Assembly (NCBI RefSeq): GCF_003112555.1
Contig: NZ_BEWB01000007.1
Coordinates: 248,001-312,000, forward strand
Reading direction: 5' to 3'
DNA: 64,000 nucleotides
DNA from: Streptomyces coelicoflavus
GTDB taxonomy: Bacteria > Actinomycetota > Actinomycetes > Streptomycetales > Streptomycetaceae
The notes under the pieces were generated by a model. The model was not told where the DNA came from and did not search any database. It saw nothing but the letters and a program-made list of their open reading frames with translations. Shown here one piece after another: positions 39,571 through 48,507 of the stretch (position 1 is its first letter; every line of letters begins with the position of its first letter). The position numbers and the translations under genes were made by a program.

Positions 39571-41333
39571 CCCGCCTGTTCAACGACCCCGCCGCCTTCG
39601 CCGACGAGGCGCTCGAGGGCTTCGCCGCCGCGCACCGGCGCTGGGTGCGACCGGTCACCGGCGGAGTCGTCCGGGCCGCGGCCACCCCGGCGGGCCAGGT
39701 CGCCGTGGTCGTCGGCGGCGGCTCCGGCCACTACCCCGCCTTCTCCGGCCTGGTCGGCCGCGGCCTCGCCCACGGCGCGGCCGTCGGCAACGTCTTCGCC
39801 TCGCCCTCTGCCCGGCAGATCCACTCGGTGGCCCGGGCCGCGGACGGCGGCGCCGGAGTCCTGCTGATGTACGGCAACTACGCGGGTGACGTCCTGCACT
39901 TCGGGCAGGCCGCCGAGCGACTGGCCGCCGACGGCATCGAGGCCCGGACGTTCGCCGTCGCCGACGACATCTCGAGCGCGGGCCCCGACGAGTCCGCCAA
40001 GCGGCGCGGCATAGCCGGTGACCTGCCCGTCTTCAAGGCGGCGGCCGTGGCGGCCGAGCAGGGCCTGCCCCTGGGCGAGGTGCTCCGCGTCGCCGAACGG
40101 GCCGGCGCCCGCACCCGCTCCTTCGGCATCGCCTTCTCCGGCTGCACCCTGCCCGGCGCCGACCACCCCCTGTTCACCGTCCCCGAGGCTCGCATGGCCG
40201 TCGGCCTCGGCATCCACGGCGAGCCCGGCATCGGCGAGGAGGCGCTGCCCACCGCCGACGAGGCGGCCCGGCTGCTGGTCGAGACCCTGCTCGAGGAACT
40301 CCCCGAGGACGTCGCCGCCCCGGCCGGACAGCGTGCCGCCGTGATCCTCAACGGCCTCGGCTCGGTCAAGTACGAGGAGCTGTTCGTCGTCTACCGCGAG
40401 GTCGCGGCGCTGCTCGGCGAGGCGGGCGTGGAGATCGTCGACCCCGAGGTCGGCGAACTGGTCACCAGCTTCGACATGGCCGGCGTCTCGCTGACCCTGA
40501 CCTGGCTGGACGACCGGCTGGAGGAGCTGTGGCGGGCCCCGGCCGACACGCCCGCCTACCGCAAGGGCGCCCTCGCCGCCCCGGAGCCCGACCAGGACCG
40601 GGCGGCCTCGACCGCCGGGGCCCGGGACACCGCCGCATCCGACGCGGCCGCCTCCGGAGCCACCGCCGTACCTCCCGCTTCCGACGCCTCCCGCGAGGCC
40701 GCCGCCACCGTCCTGGCCGCCCTGGACGCGGTGGCCCGCGTCGTCGACACCCACGCCGACGAACTCGGCCGCATCGACGCCGTCGCCGGCGACGGCGACC
40801 ACGGCATCGGCATGCGGCGCGGATCCACCGCCGCCCGGCGGGCCGCCACCGACGCCCACGGGCTCGGCGGGGGAGCGGGCACCGTCCTGGCCCGGGCCGC
40901 CGACGCCTGGGCCGACAAGGCGGGCGGCACCTCCGGTGCCCTGTGGGGCACGATCCTGCGCTCGCTCGGCACGGCCCTCGGCGACCGGGACGTCCCCGAC
41001 GCCCGGCGGGTCGCCGACGGGGTCACGGAGGCCTCCGCCGCCGTACGCAGGCTGGGCGGGGCCGAGGTCGGCGACAAGACCATGGTGGACGTCCTGGTCC
41101 CCTTCGCCGACGCGCTGGCCGCCGCCACCGCCGAGGGCCTGCCCCTCACCGATGCCTGGGACCGCGCCGCAGGCACCGCCACCGCGGCGGCCGCCGCGAC
41201 CGCCGGCCTGCTGCCCCGCCGGGGCCGGGCCCGCCCGCACGCCGAGAAGTCCCTCGGCACCCCCGACGCGGGCGCCCACTCACTCGCCCTGATCACCCGC
41301 GCCGTCCACGGCGCACTGCTCGACCACCACTGA
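39567..41333 (+). CDS. lerK: DhaK-DhaL fused kinase, probable L-erythrulose 1-kinase
   Basis: The 588-residue ATP-dependent kinase of the dihydroxyacetone kinase family has a DhaK domain (1-330) with His217 (GIHGEPGIGEE) for hemiaminal binding of the keto substrate. An Ala/Ser/Asp-rich linker follows (335-375), then a DhaL domain (375-588) with the Mg-ADP aspartates in AVAGDGDHGIGM. In actinobacteria this family includes LerK and DerK, which phosphorylate erythruloses. The presence of LerI and DerI next to it favours L-erythrulose. Dihydroxyacetone remains a possible substrate. Confidence 0.8.
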   Translation: MTRLFNDPAAFADEALEGFAAAHRRWVRPVTGGVVRAAATPAGQVAVVVGGGSGHYPAFSGLVGRGLAHGAAVGNVFASPSARQIHSVARAADGGAGVLLMYGNYAGDVLHFGQAAERLAADGIEARTFAVADDISSAGPDESAKRRGIAGDLPVFKAAAVAAEQGLPLGEVLRVAERAGARTRSFGIAFSGCTLPGADHPLFTVPEARMAVGLGIHGEPGIGEEALPTADEAARLLVETLLEELPEDVAAPAGQRAAVILNGLGSVKYEELFVVYREVAALLGEAGVEIVDPEVGELVTSFDMAGVSLTLTWLDDRLEELWRAPADTPAYRKGALAAPEPDQDRAASTAGARDTAASDAAASGATAVPPASDASREAAATVLAALDAVARVVDTHADELGRIDAVAGDGDHGIGMRRGSTAARRAATDAHGLGGGAGTVLARAADAWADKAGGTSGALWGTILRSLGTALGDRDVPDARRVADGVTEASAAVRRLGGAEVGDKTMVDVLVPFADALAAATAEGLPLTDAWDRAAGTATAAAAATAGLLPRRGRARPHAEKSLGTPDAGAHSLALITRAVHGALLDHH

Positions 41334-41344
41334 GGAAAGCCGCC

Positions 41345-41854
41345 ATGACCGACAAGCTCCGCATCGTCGTCGGCTCCGACGACGCCGGCCACCAGTACAA
41401 GGAAGCCCTCAAGCAGGACCTGCGCGGCAGCGCCCTGGTCGCCGAGGTCACCGACGTCGGCGTCGACGCCGACGGGCACACCGCCTACCCGAAGGTGGCC
41501 ATCGCCGCCGCCGAGATGGTCGCCCGCGGCGACGCCGACCGCGCCCTGCTGGTGTGCGGCACCGGCCTCGGTGTCGCCATCGCCGCCAACAAGGTCAGGG
41601 GCATCAGGGCCGTCACCGCCCACGACTCCTTCTCCGTCGAGCGGGCGGTCCTCTCCAACAACGCGCAGGTCCTCACCTTCGGCCAGCGCGTCGTCGGCCT
41701 GGAACTCGCCCGCCGCCTGGCCGCCGAGTGGCTCACCTACCGCTTCGACGAGAGTTCGGCGTCGGCCGCAAAGGTCCAGCTGATGAGCGACTACGAGACC
41801 GCCGACGGCGAGAGCGGCCAGGACGGGACCGCCGGAGACGGGGCGGCCGCCTGA
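41345..41854 (+). CDS. derI: RpiB-like isomerase, probable D-erythrulose 4-phosphate isomerase
   Basis: The 169-residue protein belongs to the RpiB/LacAB family. The active-site Cys71 is in LVCGTGLGVAIAANKVRGIRA, followed by HDSFSVERAVLSNNAQVLTFG. In erythritol/threitol pathways such proteins (DerI) turn D-erythrulose 4-phosphate into D-erythrose 4-phosphate, an intermediate of the pentose phosphate pathway. It follows the kinase by 11 bases. The C-terminal 20 residues are acidic and probably disordered. Confidence 0.78.
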   Translation: MTDKLRIVVGSDDAGHQYKEALKQDLRGSALVAEVTDVGVDADGHTAYPKVAIAAAEMVARGDADRALLVCGTGLGVAIAANKVRGIRAVTAHDSFSVERAVLSNNAQVLTFGQRVVGLELARRLAAEWLTYRFDESSASAAKVQLMSDYETADGESGQDGTAGDGAAA

Positions 41855-42645
41855 TGCCCGCCCCCGCACCGTCACCCGTGCTGCTGGGGGTGAGCCTGAA
41901 GATGTACTTCGGCCACCACCAGACGCTCAACTGGTCCCGCAGGATCGCGGCCCTCGCCGAACACCACCCCGCCGTCACCTCCGGCGCCGCCCGCCTCTTC
42001 GTCCTCCCCGCCTTCCCGTCCCTGGTCCCCGCCACCGGCATCCTCGCCCCCTACGGCGTGGCGCTGGGCGCCCAGGACATCGCCACCGAGGACGGCGGCC
42101 CCTACACCGGCGAGGTCGGCGGCCCCCTCCTCAAGGAGATCGGCTGCCGCTACGCCGAGGTCGGCCACGCCGAGCGCCGCCGCCTGTACGGCGAGGGCGA
42201 CACCGTCGTCGCCGCGAAGACCGCCGCCGCCCTGCGCAACGGCCTCACCCCCGTCCTGTGCGTCGGCGAACGGGACGAGGCCGATCCGGCCGACGCCGCC
42301 GCCCGCACGGTCGCCGAGGCCGAACGGCTGCTCGCCGGCCTGGAGGGCACCGTCGTCCTCGCCTACGAGCCGCAGTGGGCCATCGGCGCCCCCGAGCCCG
42401 CCTCCGCCGACCACATCGCCACCGTCTGCACCGCCCTGCGCGGCTGGCTCGACTCCCGCCCCCGGCACGCCGGTTCCGCCGTCATCTACGGCGGCAGCGC
42501 GGGTCCCGGCCTGCTGACCCGCCTGGCCGGCACCGCCGAGGGCCTCTTCCTGGGCCGTTTCGCCCACGACCCGGCGAACGTCGCGGCGATCCTCGACGAG
42601 ATCCCCTCACCGGCCACGGCCACGGCTCCGGCGGCGGTGGCGTGA
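41854..42645 (+). CDS. lerI: TIM-like isomerase, probable L-erythrulose 1-phosphate isomerase
   Basis: This 263-residue triosephosphate isomerase-like barrel has the catalytic residues Lys16, His105 (EVGHAERR) and Glu172 (LAYEPQWAIG). The Asn before the Lys in true TIM (NxK) is Ser14 here (VSLKMYF), as in TIM paralogues acting on tetrulose phosphates. LerI converts L-erythrulose 1-phosphate to D-erythrulose 4-phosphate, which links the kinase and RpiB-like steps. Its start overlaps the derI stop (TGATG). Confidence 0.8.
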   Translation: MPAPAPSPVLLGVSLKMYFGHHQTLNWSRRIAALAEHHPAVTSGAARLFVLPAFPSLVPATGILAPYGVALGAQDIATEDGGPYTGEVGGPLLKEIGCRYAEVGHAERRRLYGEGDTVVAAKTAAALRNGLTPVLCVGERDEADPADAAARTVAEAERLLAGLEGTVVLAYEPQWAIGAPEPASADHIATVCTALRGWLDSRPRHAGSAVIYGGSAGPGLLTRLAGTAEGLFLGRFAHDPANVAAILDEIPSPATATAPAAVA

Positions 42646-43454
42646 TGGCGTACGGCATCAGCACCTACGCCTACTTCTGGCGCGTCTCGTCCCGGGCCCC
42701 CGAGCCGATGAGCCTGCCGGACATGCTCCGCGACGTGGCGGAACTGGGCGGCGAGGTCTTCCAGATCTGCGACTACGCGCCGATCGAGTCCTACGACCGC
42801 GCACGCCTCGCCGACCTCCGCGCCACCGCCGACGACCTCGGCCTGACCCTGGAACTCGGCACCCGCGGCATCCGCCCCGACCACCTGCTCACCTACCTCG
42901 ACCTGGCGGACGAGCTGGGCGCGACCCTGGTCCGCTCCATGCTCAACACGGCCGGCCACCGGCCGGACACCGCCGAGGCGGTGACCCTCCTGAAGGAGAC
43001 CGTGCCCCGCTACGCCGCCGCGGGCGTCACGCTCGGCCTGGAGACCTACGAGCAGGTCGCCACCGACGACCTGGTGAGCGTCGTACGCGCCGTCGACGAC
43101 CCGCACCTCGGCATCGTCCTCGACCCAGGCAACAGCGTCGCCCGGCTGGAACGCCCCGCCGACGTGGTGGCCGCCACCGCGCCGTACGTGGTCAACATCC
43201 ACGTCAAGGACTTCGCCTTCACCCGCCGCGACGGCTGGGTCGGCTTCACCTACGCCGGCTGCCCGCTCGGCGAGGGCCTCCTCGACTACCGGGCCATGGT
43301 CGCCGCGGTGGGCGACGCCCGGCCGGGGGACCGCGGCATCAACCAGATCGTGGAGCACTGGCTCCCGTGGCAGGACGAGGGCTACGACGCCACCGCCCGG
43401 CTCGAACACCAGTGGACGCAGCACAGCATCAACACCCTCCTGAGGAGCGAGTAA
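42645..43454 (+). CDS. oiaC: AP-endonuclease-2-type TIM barrel, probable 3-oxo-isoapionate decarboxylase
   Basis: The 269-residue protein belongs to the xylose-isomerase-like TIM barrel family. Metal ligand candidates are in TLGLETYEQV (Glu), GIVLDPGN (Asp), NIHVKDFAF (His) and IVEHWLPW (Glu/His). OiaC in D-apionate pathways is of this fold and yields L-erythrulose, the substrate of LerK. The gene order supports this, but sugar isomerase or epimerase activity would look similar. It overlaps lerI (TGATG) and apnO (TAATG). Confidence 0.68.
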   Translation: MAYGISTYAYFWRVSSRAPEPMSLPDMLRDVAELGGEVFQICDYAPIESYDRARLADLRATADDLGLTLELGTRGIRPDHLLTYLDLADELGATLVRSMLNTAGHRPDTAEAVTLLKETVPRYAAAGVTLGLETYEQVATDDLVSVVRAVDDPHLGIVLDPGNSVARLERPADVVAATAPYVVNIHVKDFAFTRRDGWVGFTYAGCPLGEGLLDYRAMVAAVGDARPGDRGINQIVEHWLPWQDEGYDATARLEHQWTQHSINTLLRSE

Positions 43455-44329
43455 TGGCCACCGAGATCCAGACCCGGGCCGACGTCACGACCGTCGCCGT
43501 CATCGGGGCCGCCGGCAAGATGGGCCAGCGTGTCTCCAACAACCTGGTCGAGAGCGACTTCCGGGTCCTCTTCAGCGAGGCGTCGCCCAAGGGGCAGGAG
43601 CTGATCCGCGACCTCGGCCGCGAACTGACCGAGTCCGCCGCCGCCGCGGCCGAGGCCGACGTCGTGATCCTCGCGGTGCCCGACGTGGTCCTCGGCAAGG
43701 TCTCCGAGGAACTCGTGCCGCTGATGAAGCCGGGCACCGTCGTCCTCACCCTCGACCCGGCGGCCGCCTACGCCGGTCTGCTCTTCGCCCGCGAGGACAT
43801 CCACTACGCCTGCGCCCACCCCTGCCACCCCTCGGTGTTCCTGGAGCGCACCACCAAGGAGGAGTGGCAGGACACCTTCGGCGGCATCGCCGCCCCGCAG
43901 GAGGTCGTCGCCGCCTACGAGGGAGGGGACGCCGCCAAGCGGGAACTCGCCGACTCCGTCATCCGCGTCATGTACGCCCCGGTCGTCGACGTCCGCTGGG
44001 TCACCGTCAAGCAGCTCGCGGTGCTGGAGCCGACCCTCGTCGAGACCATCGCCTGCATGGTCGGCGCCCTGCTGACCGAGGCCCTGCACGAGACCGTGCA
44101 CACCGTCGGCGTCCCCGAGAAGGCCGCCCGCGCGATGCTGCTCGGCCACACCCAGGTCGCCCTGGCCAACACCCTGAAGGGCTCCAACCCGTTCTCGGAC
44201 GCCTGCCTGATCGCCATGGACTACGGCCGTGAGTCCATCGTGCGCGAGGACTGGAAGAAGGTCTTCGAGGACGAGGAGCTGGACAAGGTCATCACGCGCA
44301 TGCTGAAGATCAAGGAAATCAAGCGCTGA
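43454..44329 (+). CDS. apnO: PGDH_C-family dehydrogenase, probable D-apionate oxidoisomerase
   Basis: The 291-residue NAD(P)-dependent protein has a Rossmann domain (1-150) with VAVIGAAGKMGQRVSNNL and a C-terminal helical PGDH_C domain. CAHPCHPSVFLERTTKEEWQDTFGG is its most conserved-looking segment. ApnO proteins, which turn D-apionate into 3-oxo-isoapionate, have this domain composition. It is last in the operon, although its reaction would be first. GAGGAG lies 6 bases before the ATG. A strong terminator follows 14 bases after the stop. Confidence 0.7.
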   Translation: MATEIQTRADVTTVAVIGAAGKMGQRVSNNLVESDFRVLFSEASPKGQELIRDLGRELTESAAAAAEADVVILAVPDVVLGKVSEELVPLMKPGTVVLTLDPAAAYAGLLFAREDIHYACAHPCHPSVFLERTTKEEWQDTFGGIAAPQEVVAAYEGGDAAKRELADSVIRVMYAPVVDVRWVTVKQLAVLEPTLVETIACMVGALLTEALHETVHTVGVPEKAARAMLLGHTQVALANTLKGSNPFSDACLIAMDYGRESIVREDWKKVFEDEELDKVITRMLKIKEIKR

Positions 44330-44343
44330 CCCCCTCGTACGGG

Positions 44344-44377
44344 CGACGCCGGAGACCCGCACGGGCCTCCGGCGTCG
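44344..44377. terminator. Bidirectional terminator
   Basis: CGACGCCGGAG (44344-44354) pairs perfectly with CTCCGGCGTCG (44367-44377). An inner CCCG/CGGG pair extends the stem. It lies between the convergent apnO and pepE stop codons. Confidence 0.85.
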
Positions 44378-44387
44378 TCGCGTGCGC

Positions 44388-45113
44388 TCAGGAACGGGAG
44401 TCGAACCCGCCCCGCACGCCGAGCAGTTCGGACAGGTCCGAGCCCACCGCCAGCTCCCGCGGCGCCGCGCCCCGGCGGAACAGCCGGGCGTCGCGCTCGC
44501 CGCCGAGCACGGCCCGCTCGCCCTCGACCCGCAGCCAGGAACCCTCGCGCAGGCCGAGCACGGGCACGTCGTTCTCCTCCAGGAACTCCCTCAGCCGCTC
44601 CTCACGGGTCTCGCCCTTGTGCGTCGATCCCGGGTCCGGGTCGAGGTAGTGCGGATTGATCTGGAACGGGACCAGGCCGAGCGCCTCGAAGGACGGCGGC
44701 TCGACGATCGGCATGTCGTTGGTGGTCCGCAGTGAGGGCGCGGCCATGTTGGTCCCGGCGCTGGCCCCCATGTAGGGCAGCCCGCCGCGCACAGCCTTGA
44801 CCAGCGCCTCCCGCAGCCCCGTGCGGTACAGCGCGGAGAGCAGCCGGAAGGAGTTGCCGCCGCCGACGAACACGGCGTCCGCCTCCCCGAGCCGCGCGAG
44901 CGGGTCGCCGCCCTCGTGCACGCCCCGCACGTCGATCCCGGCGCCGGTGAGCGCGTCCCGCACCCGGGCGGTGTAGACGTCGTGGTCGGCGAGCGCGTAC
45001 GGGACGAAGGCCAGCCGTGCCCCGGAGGGCAGGAAGCCGGTCACGGTGTCGAGGGCGTGTTCCAGGTAGCCGCGGCCGTGCTGGGTGGAGTTGGACAGGA
45101 GCAGGAGGTTCAC
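44388..45113 (-). CDS. pepE: Peptidase E (alpha-aspartyl dipeptidase)
   Basis: This 241-residue member of the S51 serine peptidases hydrolyses dipeptides with N-terminal Asp. The nucleophile is Ser118 in YMGASAGTNM; VFVGGGNSFRLL and FQINPHYLD are also typical. The GTG at 45113 has GAGGA upstream. It lies 66 bases after the IclR gene on the same strand and may be co-transcribed with it, tying it to the divergent M20 peptidase operon. Confidence 0.92.
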   Translation of the reverse strand: MNLLLLSNSTQHGRGYLEHALDTVTGFLPSGARLAFVPYALADHDVYTARVRDALTGAGIDVRGVHEGGDPLARLGEADAVFVGGGNSFRLLSALYRTGLREALVKAVRGGLPYMGASAGTNMAAPSLRTTNDMPIVEPPSFEALGLVPFQINPHYLDPDPGSTHKGETREERLREFLEENDVPVLGLREGSWLRVEGERAVLGGERDARLFRRGAAPRELAVGSDLSELLGVRGGFDSRS

Positions 45114-45179
45114 GGGGTCGGTCCTCGCAGACGGGTGGATCGGCGGATCGGTGGATCAATGCATCGGCGGAGCCGCGGG

Positions 45180-46022
45180 TCAGGTGGCGGGGGCGGTACG
45201 GGGTGAACGCGGGCGCCGCTGGTGCTGGGGCGGGTGCGTCAGGCGCTGCTCCAGCAGCCGGGCGGCGCGGCGCAGTACCTCCAGCCGGTCCTCGGGGCCG
45301 TCGGGGAAGCGTTCCTTGGCGGCGCCGAGGCTGAGGCTGCCGTAGGGCTCCGAGCCGAGGAAGACCGGCATGGCGACCGTGCCGATGCCGGCGTCGTACT
45401 CGCCGACCGTCCAGGCGTGGCCCTGTGCGCGGACGGTGCGGAACTCGCGCTCCAGCTGGTCCGGGTCGGTGACCGTGCGCTCGGTGAAGCGGGCCATCGG
45501 GCGCCCCCGGAAGAGCCGGTGGCGCTGCTCGTCGGGCAGGAAGGCGTAGAACGACTTGCTGGTGGCGCCCGCGTGCGCCGGGTACAGCTCGCCGACCAGC
45601 GGGTAGTAGCGCAGCGGCCCCTCCTCGCCCTCGACGGCCGCGACGCAGCGCATGTGGAAGCTGTCGGGCAGGCAGAAGAGCACCGTGTCCCCGGTCGCCG
45701 CCCGCAGCTCCTGAAGGACCGGTTCCGCGAGCAGTTCCAGCGAGCCCGAACGCTCCCAGAGGCGGCCCAGGCGCAGGGCGGCCGGGCCGATCCGGTATCG
45801 GCGGGTGGCGGGGTCGGAGACCAGGAAGCCGCGGCCCGCGAGCGTGGACAGCAGGCGCTGGGCGACCGAGGTGTCCCAGCCGAACTCGGCGGCGATCTCG
45901 GTGACGCCCCAGTCCGGGCGCGTGCGCTCGAACGCCAGCAGCACCAGCAGGGCGCGGTCGACGGTCTGGAGCGCCCCGGCGGGCGTCTTGCGGTCCGCGG
46001 GCTGAACGGGGCGACCGGTCAC
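45180..46022 (-). CDS. IclR-family transcriptional regulator
   Basis: The 280-residue protein has an N-terminal winged helix (about 15-75; GVTEIAAEFGWDTSVAQRLLSTLAGRGFL) and a C-terminal IclR effector domain (about 90-260; HAGATSKSFYAFLPDEQ). It is divergent from the DUF1177 operon, which it probably controls through direct repeats near its start. The GTG at 46022 has AGGGGAG upstream. The basic C-terminal tail (HQRRPRSPRT) is an oddity of no known role. Confidence 0.92.
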   Translation of the reverse strand: MTGRPVQPADRKTPAGALQTVDRALLVLLAFERTRPDWGVTEIAAEFGWDTSVAQRLLSTLAGRGFLVSDPATRRYRIGPAALRLGRLWERSGSLELLAEPVLQELRAATGDTVLFCLPDSFHMRCVAAVEGEEGPLRYYPLVGELYPAHAGATSKSFYAFLPDEQRHRLFRGRPMARFTERTVTDPDQLEREFRTVRAQGHAWTVGEYDAGIGTVAMPVFLGSEPYGSLSLGAAKERFPDGPEDRLEVLRRAARLLEQRLTHPPQHQRRPRSPRTAPAT

Positions 46023-46062
46023 GGCAGCTCCCCTCCCTCACATCTCACCATGCAGACTCGTA

Positions 46063-46094
46063 TTGCAGATAACGGGAAACAGTTGCGGACAACG
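46063..46094. promoter_or_regulatory. Direct repeats, likely IclR operator
   Basis: TTGCAGATAACG (46063-46074) and TTGCGGACAACG (46083-46094) match at 10 of 12 positions and are exactly 20 bases apart, two helical turns. They lie between the divergent IclR and DUF1177 genes. The layout suits a dimer of dimers as in IclR regulators. Confidence 0.65.
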
Positions 46095-46153
46095 CTAGTC
46101 GATCCCGAACCTGCTGTCAGCACCGCCCCCGGTGCGGATCAGGAGAACTGCCC

Positions 46154-47107
46154 ATGTTGAAGTACGTCCTGGACCTCGTGGATCTGCTCGACGATCCCGA
46201 CGTCGACGGCAAGCGCGTCGCCGCCCACCTCGACTCCGTGGCGGGCCCCGAGGGCTCCGGCGCCGAGGTCACCACCGTCACCGGCGAGCGCGGCTCGACG
46301 GACTTCGTGCTCGTGCGGATACCGGGCCGGGCCGGCCGTACCCAGGGCGGTTCCGCGCGCACGCTCGGCGTGGTGGGGCGGCTCGGCGGCGTCGGGGCGC
46401 GCCCGGAGGCGGTCGGCCTGGTCTCCGACGCGGACGGCGCGGTCGCGGCGCTCGCCACCGCCGCCAAGCTGCTCGACATGCGGCGCCGGGGCGACGTGCT
46501 CGACGGCGACGTGATCGTGGCCACCCACATCTGCCCGAACGCCCCGACCGCGCCGCACGACCCGGTGCCCTTCATGGACTCGCCCGTCGACATCGCGACC
46601 ATGAACCGGCACGAGGTCACCGGCGAGATGGAGGCCGTGCTCTCCGTCGACACCACCAAGGGCAACCGGATCATCAACCACAAGGGCCTCGCCCTCTCGC
46701 CCACCGTCAAGGAGGGCTGGGTGCTCAAGGTGAGCGAGCGGCTCGGCGAACTGCTGGCCGTGGTGACCGGTGAGCCCTTGGTCACGTACCCCGTGACCAC
46801 CCAGGACATCACCCCGTACGGTAACGGTGTACACCACATCAATTCGATCCTGCAGCCCGCCACGGCGACGGCCGCACCGGTGGTCGGCCTCGCGATCACC
46901 TCCGCGGCCGCGGTGCCCGGCTGCCAGACGGGCGCGAGCCACGAGACCGACATCGCGGCCGCCGCCCGGTTCGCCGTCGAGACCGCGAAGGCCTACGGCG
47001 GCGGACTGCTCGACTTCCACGACGACCAGGAGTTCGACGCGCTCGTGTCCCGCTACGGCTCTCTCACCCGGCTGCAGACCCTCGGCCGCGAACCCGGGGG
47101 GTCGTGA
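46154..47107 (+). CDS. DUF1177 protein
   Basis: The 317-residue protein belongs to DUF1177, with no established reaction. Visible features are GRLGGVGARPEAVGLVSDADGAVAALATA, THICPNAPTAPH and a GLALSPTVKEGWVLKVSERLGELLAVVTG segment. There is no signal peptide. It is first in an operon with an NCS1 permease and an M20 hydrolase, so it is probably a cytoplasmic catabolic enzyme for an imported amide- or peptide-like compound. AGGAG lies 8 bases before the ATG. It overlaps the permease gene by GTGA. Confidence 0.85.
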   Translation: MLKYVLDLVDLLDDPDVDGKRVAAHLDSVAGPEGSGAEVTTVTGERGSTDFVLVRIPGRAGRTQGGSARTLGVVGRLGGVGARPEAVGLVSDADGAVAALATAAKLLDMRRRGDVLDGDVIVATHICPNAPTAPHDPVPFMDSPVDIATMNRHEVTGEMEAVLSVDTTKGNRIINHKGLALSPTVKEGWVLKVSERLGELLAVVTGEPLVTYPVTTQDITPYGNGVHHINSILQPATATAAPVVGLAITSAAAVPGCQTGASHETDIAAAARFAVETAKAYGGGLLDFHDDQEFDALVSRYGSLTRLQTLGREPGGS

Positions 47108-48507
47108 TCATGACCATGGACAAGAACACCGCGGCGGAAGCGGCCACGGACGCCGCCACGGGAGCCGTGGGCAGCGACGACTACGCCCTCTCCCGCGTCC
47201 CGCGCGACAAGCGGCTCGGCTTCTGGACCATGCTGCTGCAGTGGCTCGCGCAGTCGGGCTCCATCTCGCAGTTCACCCTCGGCGCCACCATCGGCGTCGG
47301 CATGACCTTCGGCGACGCCTTCCTCGCGTTCACCCTCGGCGCGGTGATCCTGGAAGTCGTGATCTTCGCGATCGGCCTCGCCGGCATGCGCGAGGGTCTG
47401 GCCACCCCGCTGCTCACCCGCTGGGCGGGCTTCGGCCGCAACGGCTCCGCGCTGGTCAGCCTGGTCATCTCGGTCAGCCTCGTCGGCTGGTTCGGCGTAC
47501 AGAACACCATCTTCGGCGACAGCGTCTCCGCGCTCGTCGGCGGTCCCTCCTGGCTGTGGTGCACGGCCGCCGGTGTCGCCATCACCGTGCTGGTCATCTT
47601 CGGCTTCCGGTACATGGCCGTCTTCGCGAAGATCGTCACCCCGCTGTTCTTCGCCATGGTCGCCTGGTCGGTCACCGACGCGCTCAGCGACCACTCCTTC
47701 TCCGAGCTGATCCACTCCCCGCCGCCCGGCGAGACCATCCCGCTCGCCGTCGCCGCGACCGCCATCGCGGGCGGCTTCATGACCGGCGCGATCGTCTCCC
47801 CGGAGATGACCCGTTACAACCGCAAGGGCAGCCACGTCTTCCTGCAGAGCGCCTCGTCGATGATCCTCTCCGAGTACATCGTCGGCCTGACCGGCGTCCT
47901 GCTCGGCCACATGGTCGGCAGCGGCCAGGTCTCCCAGATCGTGCTCTCCACCTCCGGCGTCTTCGGTGTGCTCGTCGTCCTGATGTCCACCGCGAAGATC
48001 AACGACTGGAACCTGTACGGCTCCTCGCTCGGCGTCGTCAACTTCTTCCAGGTCGTCTTCGGCAAGCGCGTGCACCGGGGCGCGGTCACCATCGTCCTCG
48101 GCATCGCGGGCACCCTGCTCTCCGCCGTCGGCATCATGACCCACTTCACCGACTTCCTGTCCGTGCTGGGCGTCGCCATCCCGCCGGTGGGCGGCATCAT
48201 CGTCGCCGAGTACTGGGTGGTGCGCCGCATGCGGGCACCCCTGGACGCCACCCGCGACGCGGAGACCCTGCCGGCCACCTCGCCGACCTGGGTGCCGATG
48301 TCCCTGGTCATCTGGGCCGCCGCGTTCTGCGTCGGCAAGTTCTACGACGGCGGCATCCCCGCACTGAACTCCCTGCTGACCGCCTTCGTCCTGTACTGCG
48401 TCCTCGGCCTCGCCGGCTGGATCAGGACGTACGGCACCACGGCCCTGGACGACACCACCGAACCCACCCCGGCCGCCTCCGGCACGGCCACCGTAGGAGC
48501 ACCGTGA
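47104..48507 (+). CDS. NCS1-family permease (cytosine/allantoin/hydantoin permease type)
   Basis: The 467-residue protein has about 12 TM helices and the NCS1 pattern WTMLLQWLAQSGSISQFTLGATIGVGMTF near the start, then SLVGWFGVQNTIFGDS and EMTRYNRKGSHVF. NCS1 members import nucleobases, allantoin, hydantoins and related ring compounds with a cation. Translationally coupled to the genes on both sides (GTGA overlaps at 47104 and 48504). The substrate must fit DUF1177 and an M20 hydrolase. Confidence 0.92.
   Translation: MIMTMDKNTAAEAATDAATGAVGSDDYALSRVPRDKRLGFWTMLLQWLAQSGSISQFTLGATIGVGMTFGDAFLAFTLGAVILEVVIFAIGLAGMREGLATPLLTRWAGFGRNGSALVSLVISVSLVGWFGVQNTIFGDSVSALVGGPSWLWCTAAGVAITVLVIFGFRYMAVFAKIVTPLFFAMVAWSVTDALSDHSFSELIHSPPPGETIPLAVAATAIAGGFMTGAIVSPEMTRYNRKGSHVFLQSASSMILSEYIVGLTGVLLGHMVGSGQVSQIVLSTSGVFGVLVVLMSTAKINDWNLYGSSLGVVNFFQVVFGKRVHRGAVTIVLGIAGTLLSAVGIMTHFTDFLSVLGVAIPPVGGIIVAEYWVVRRMRAPLDATRDAETLPATSPTWVPMSLVIWAAAFCVGKFYDGGIPALNSLLTAFVLYCVLGLAGWIRTYGTTALDDTTEPTPAASGTATVGAP

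Noticed and set aside
44388..44415. tRNA-like T-arm sequence (minus strand GGGTTCGACTCCC) near an operon end
   Set aside because: It codes for the last residues of peptidase E (GGFDSRS) and no acceptor, D or anticodon arms surround it.
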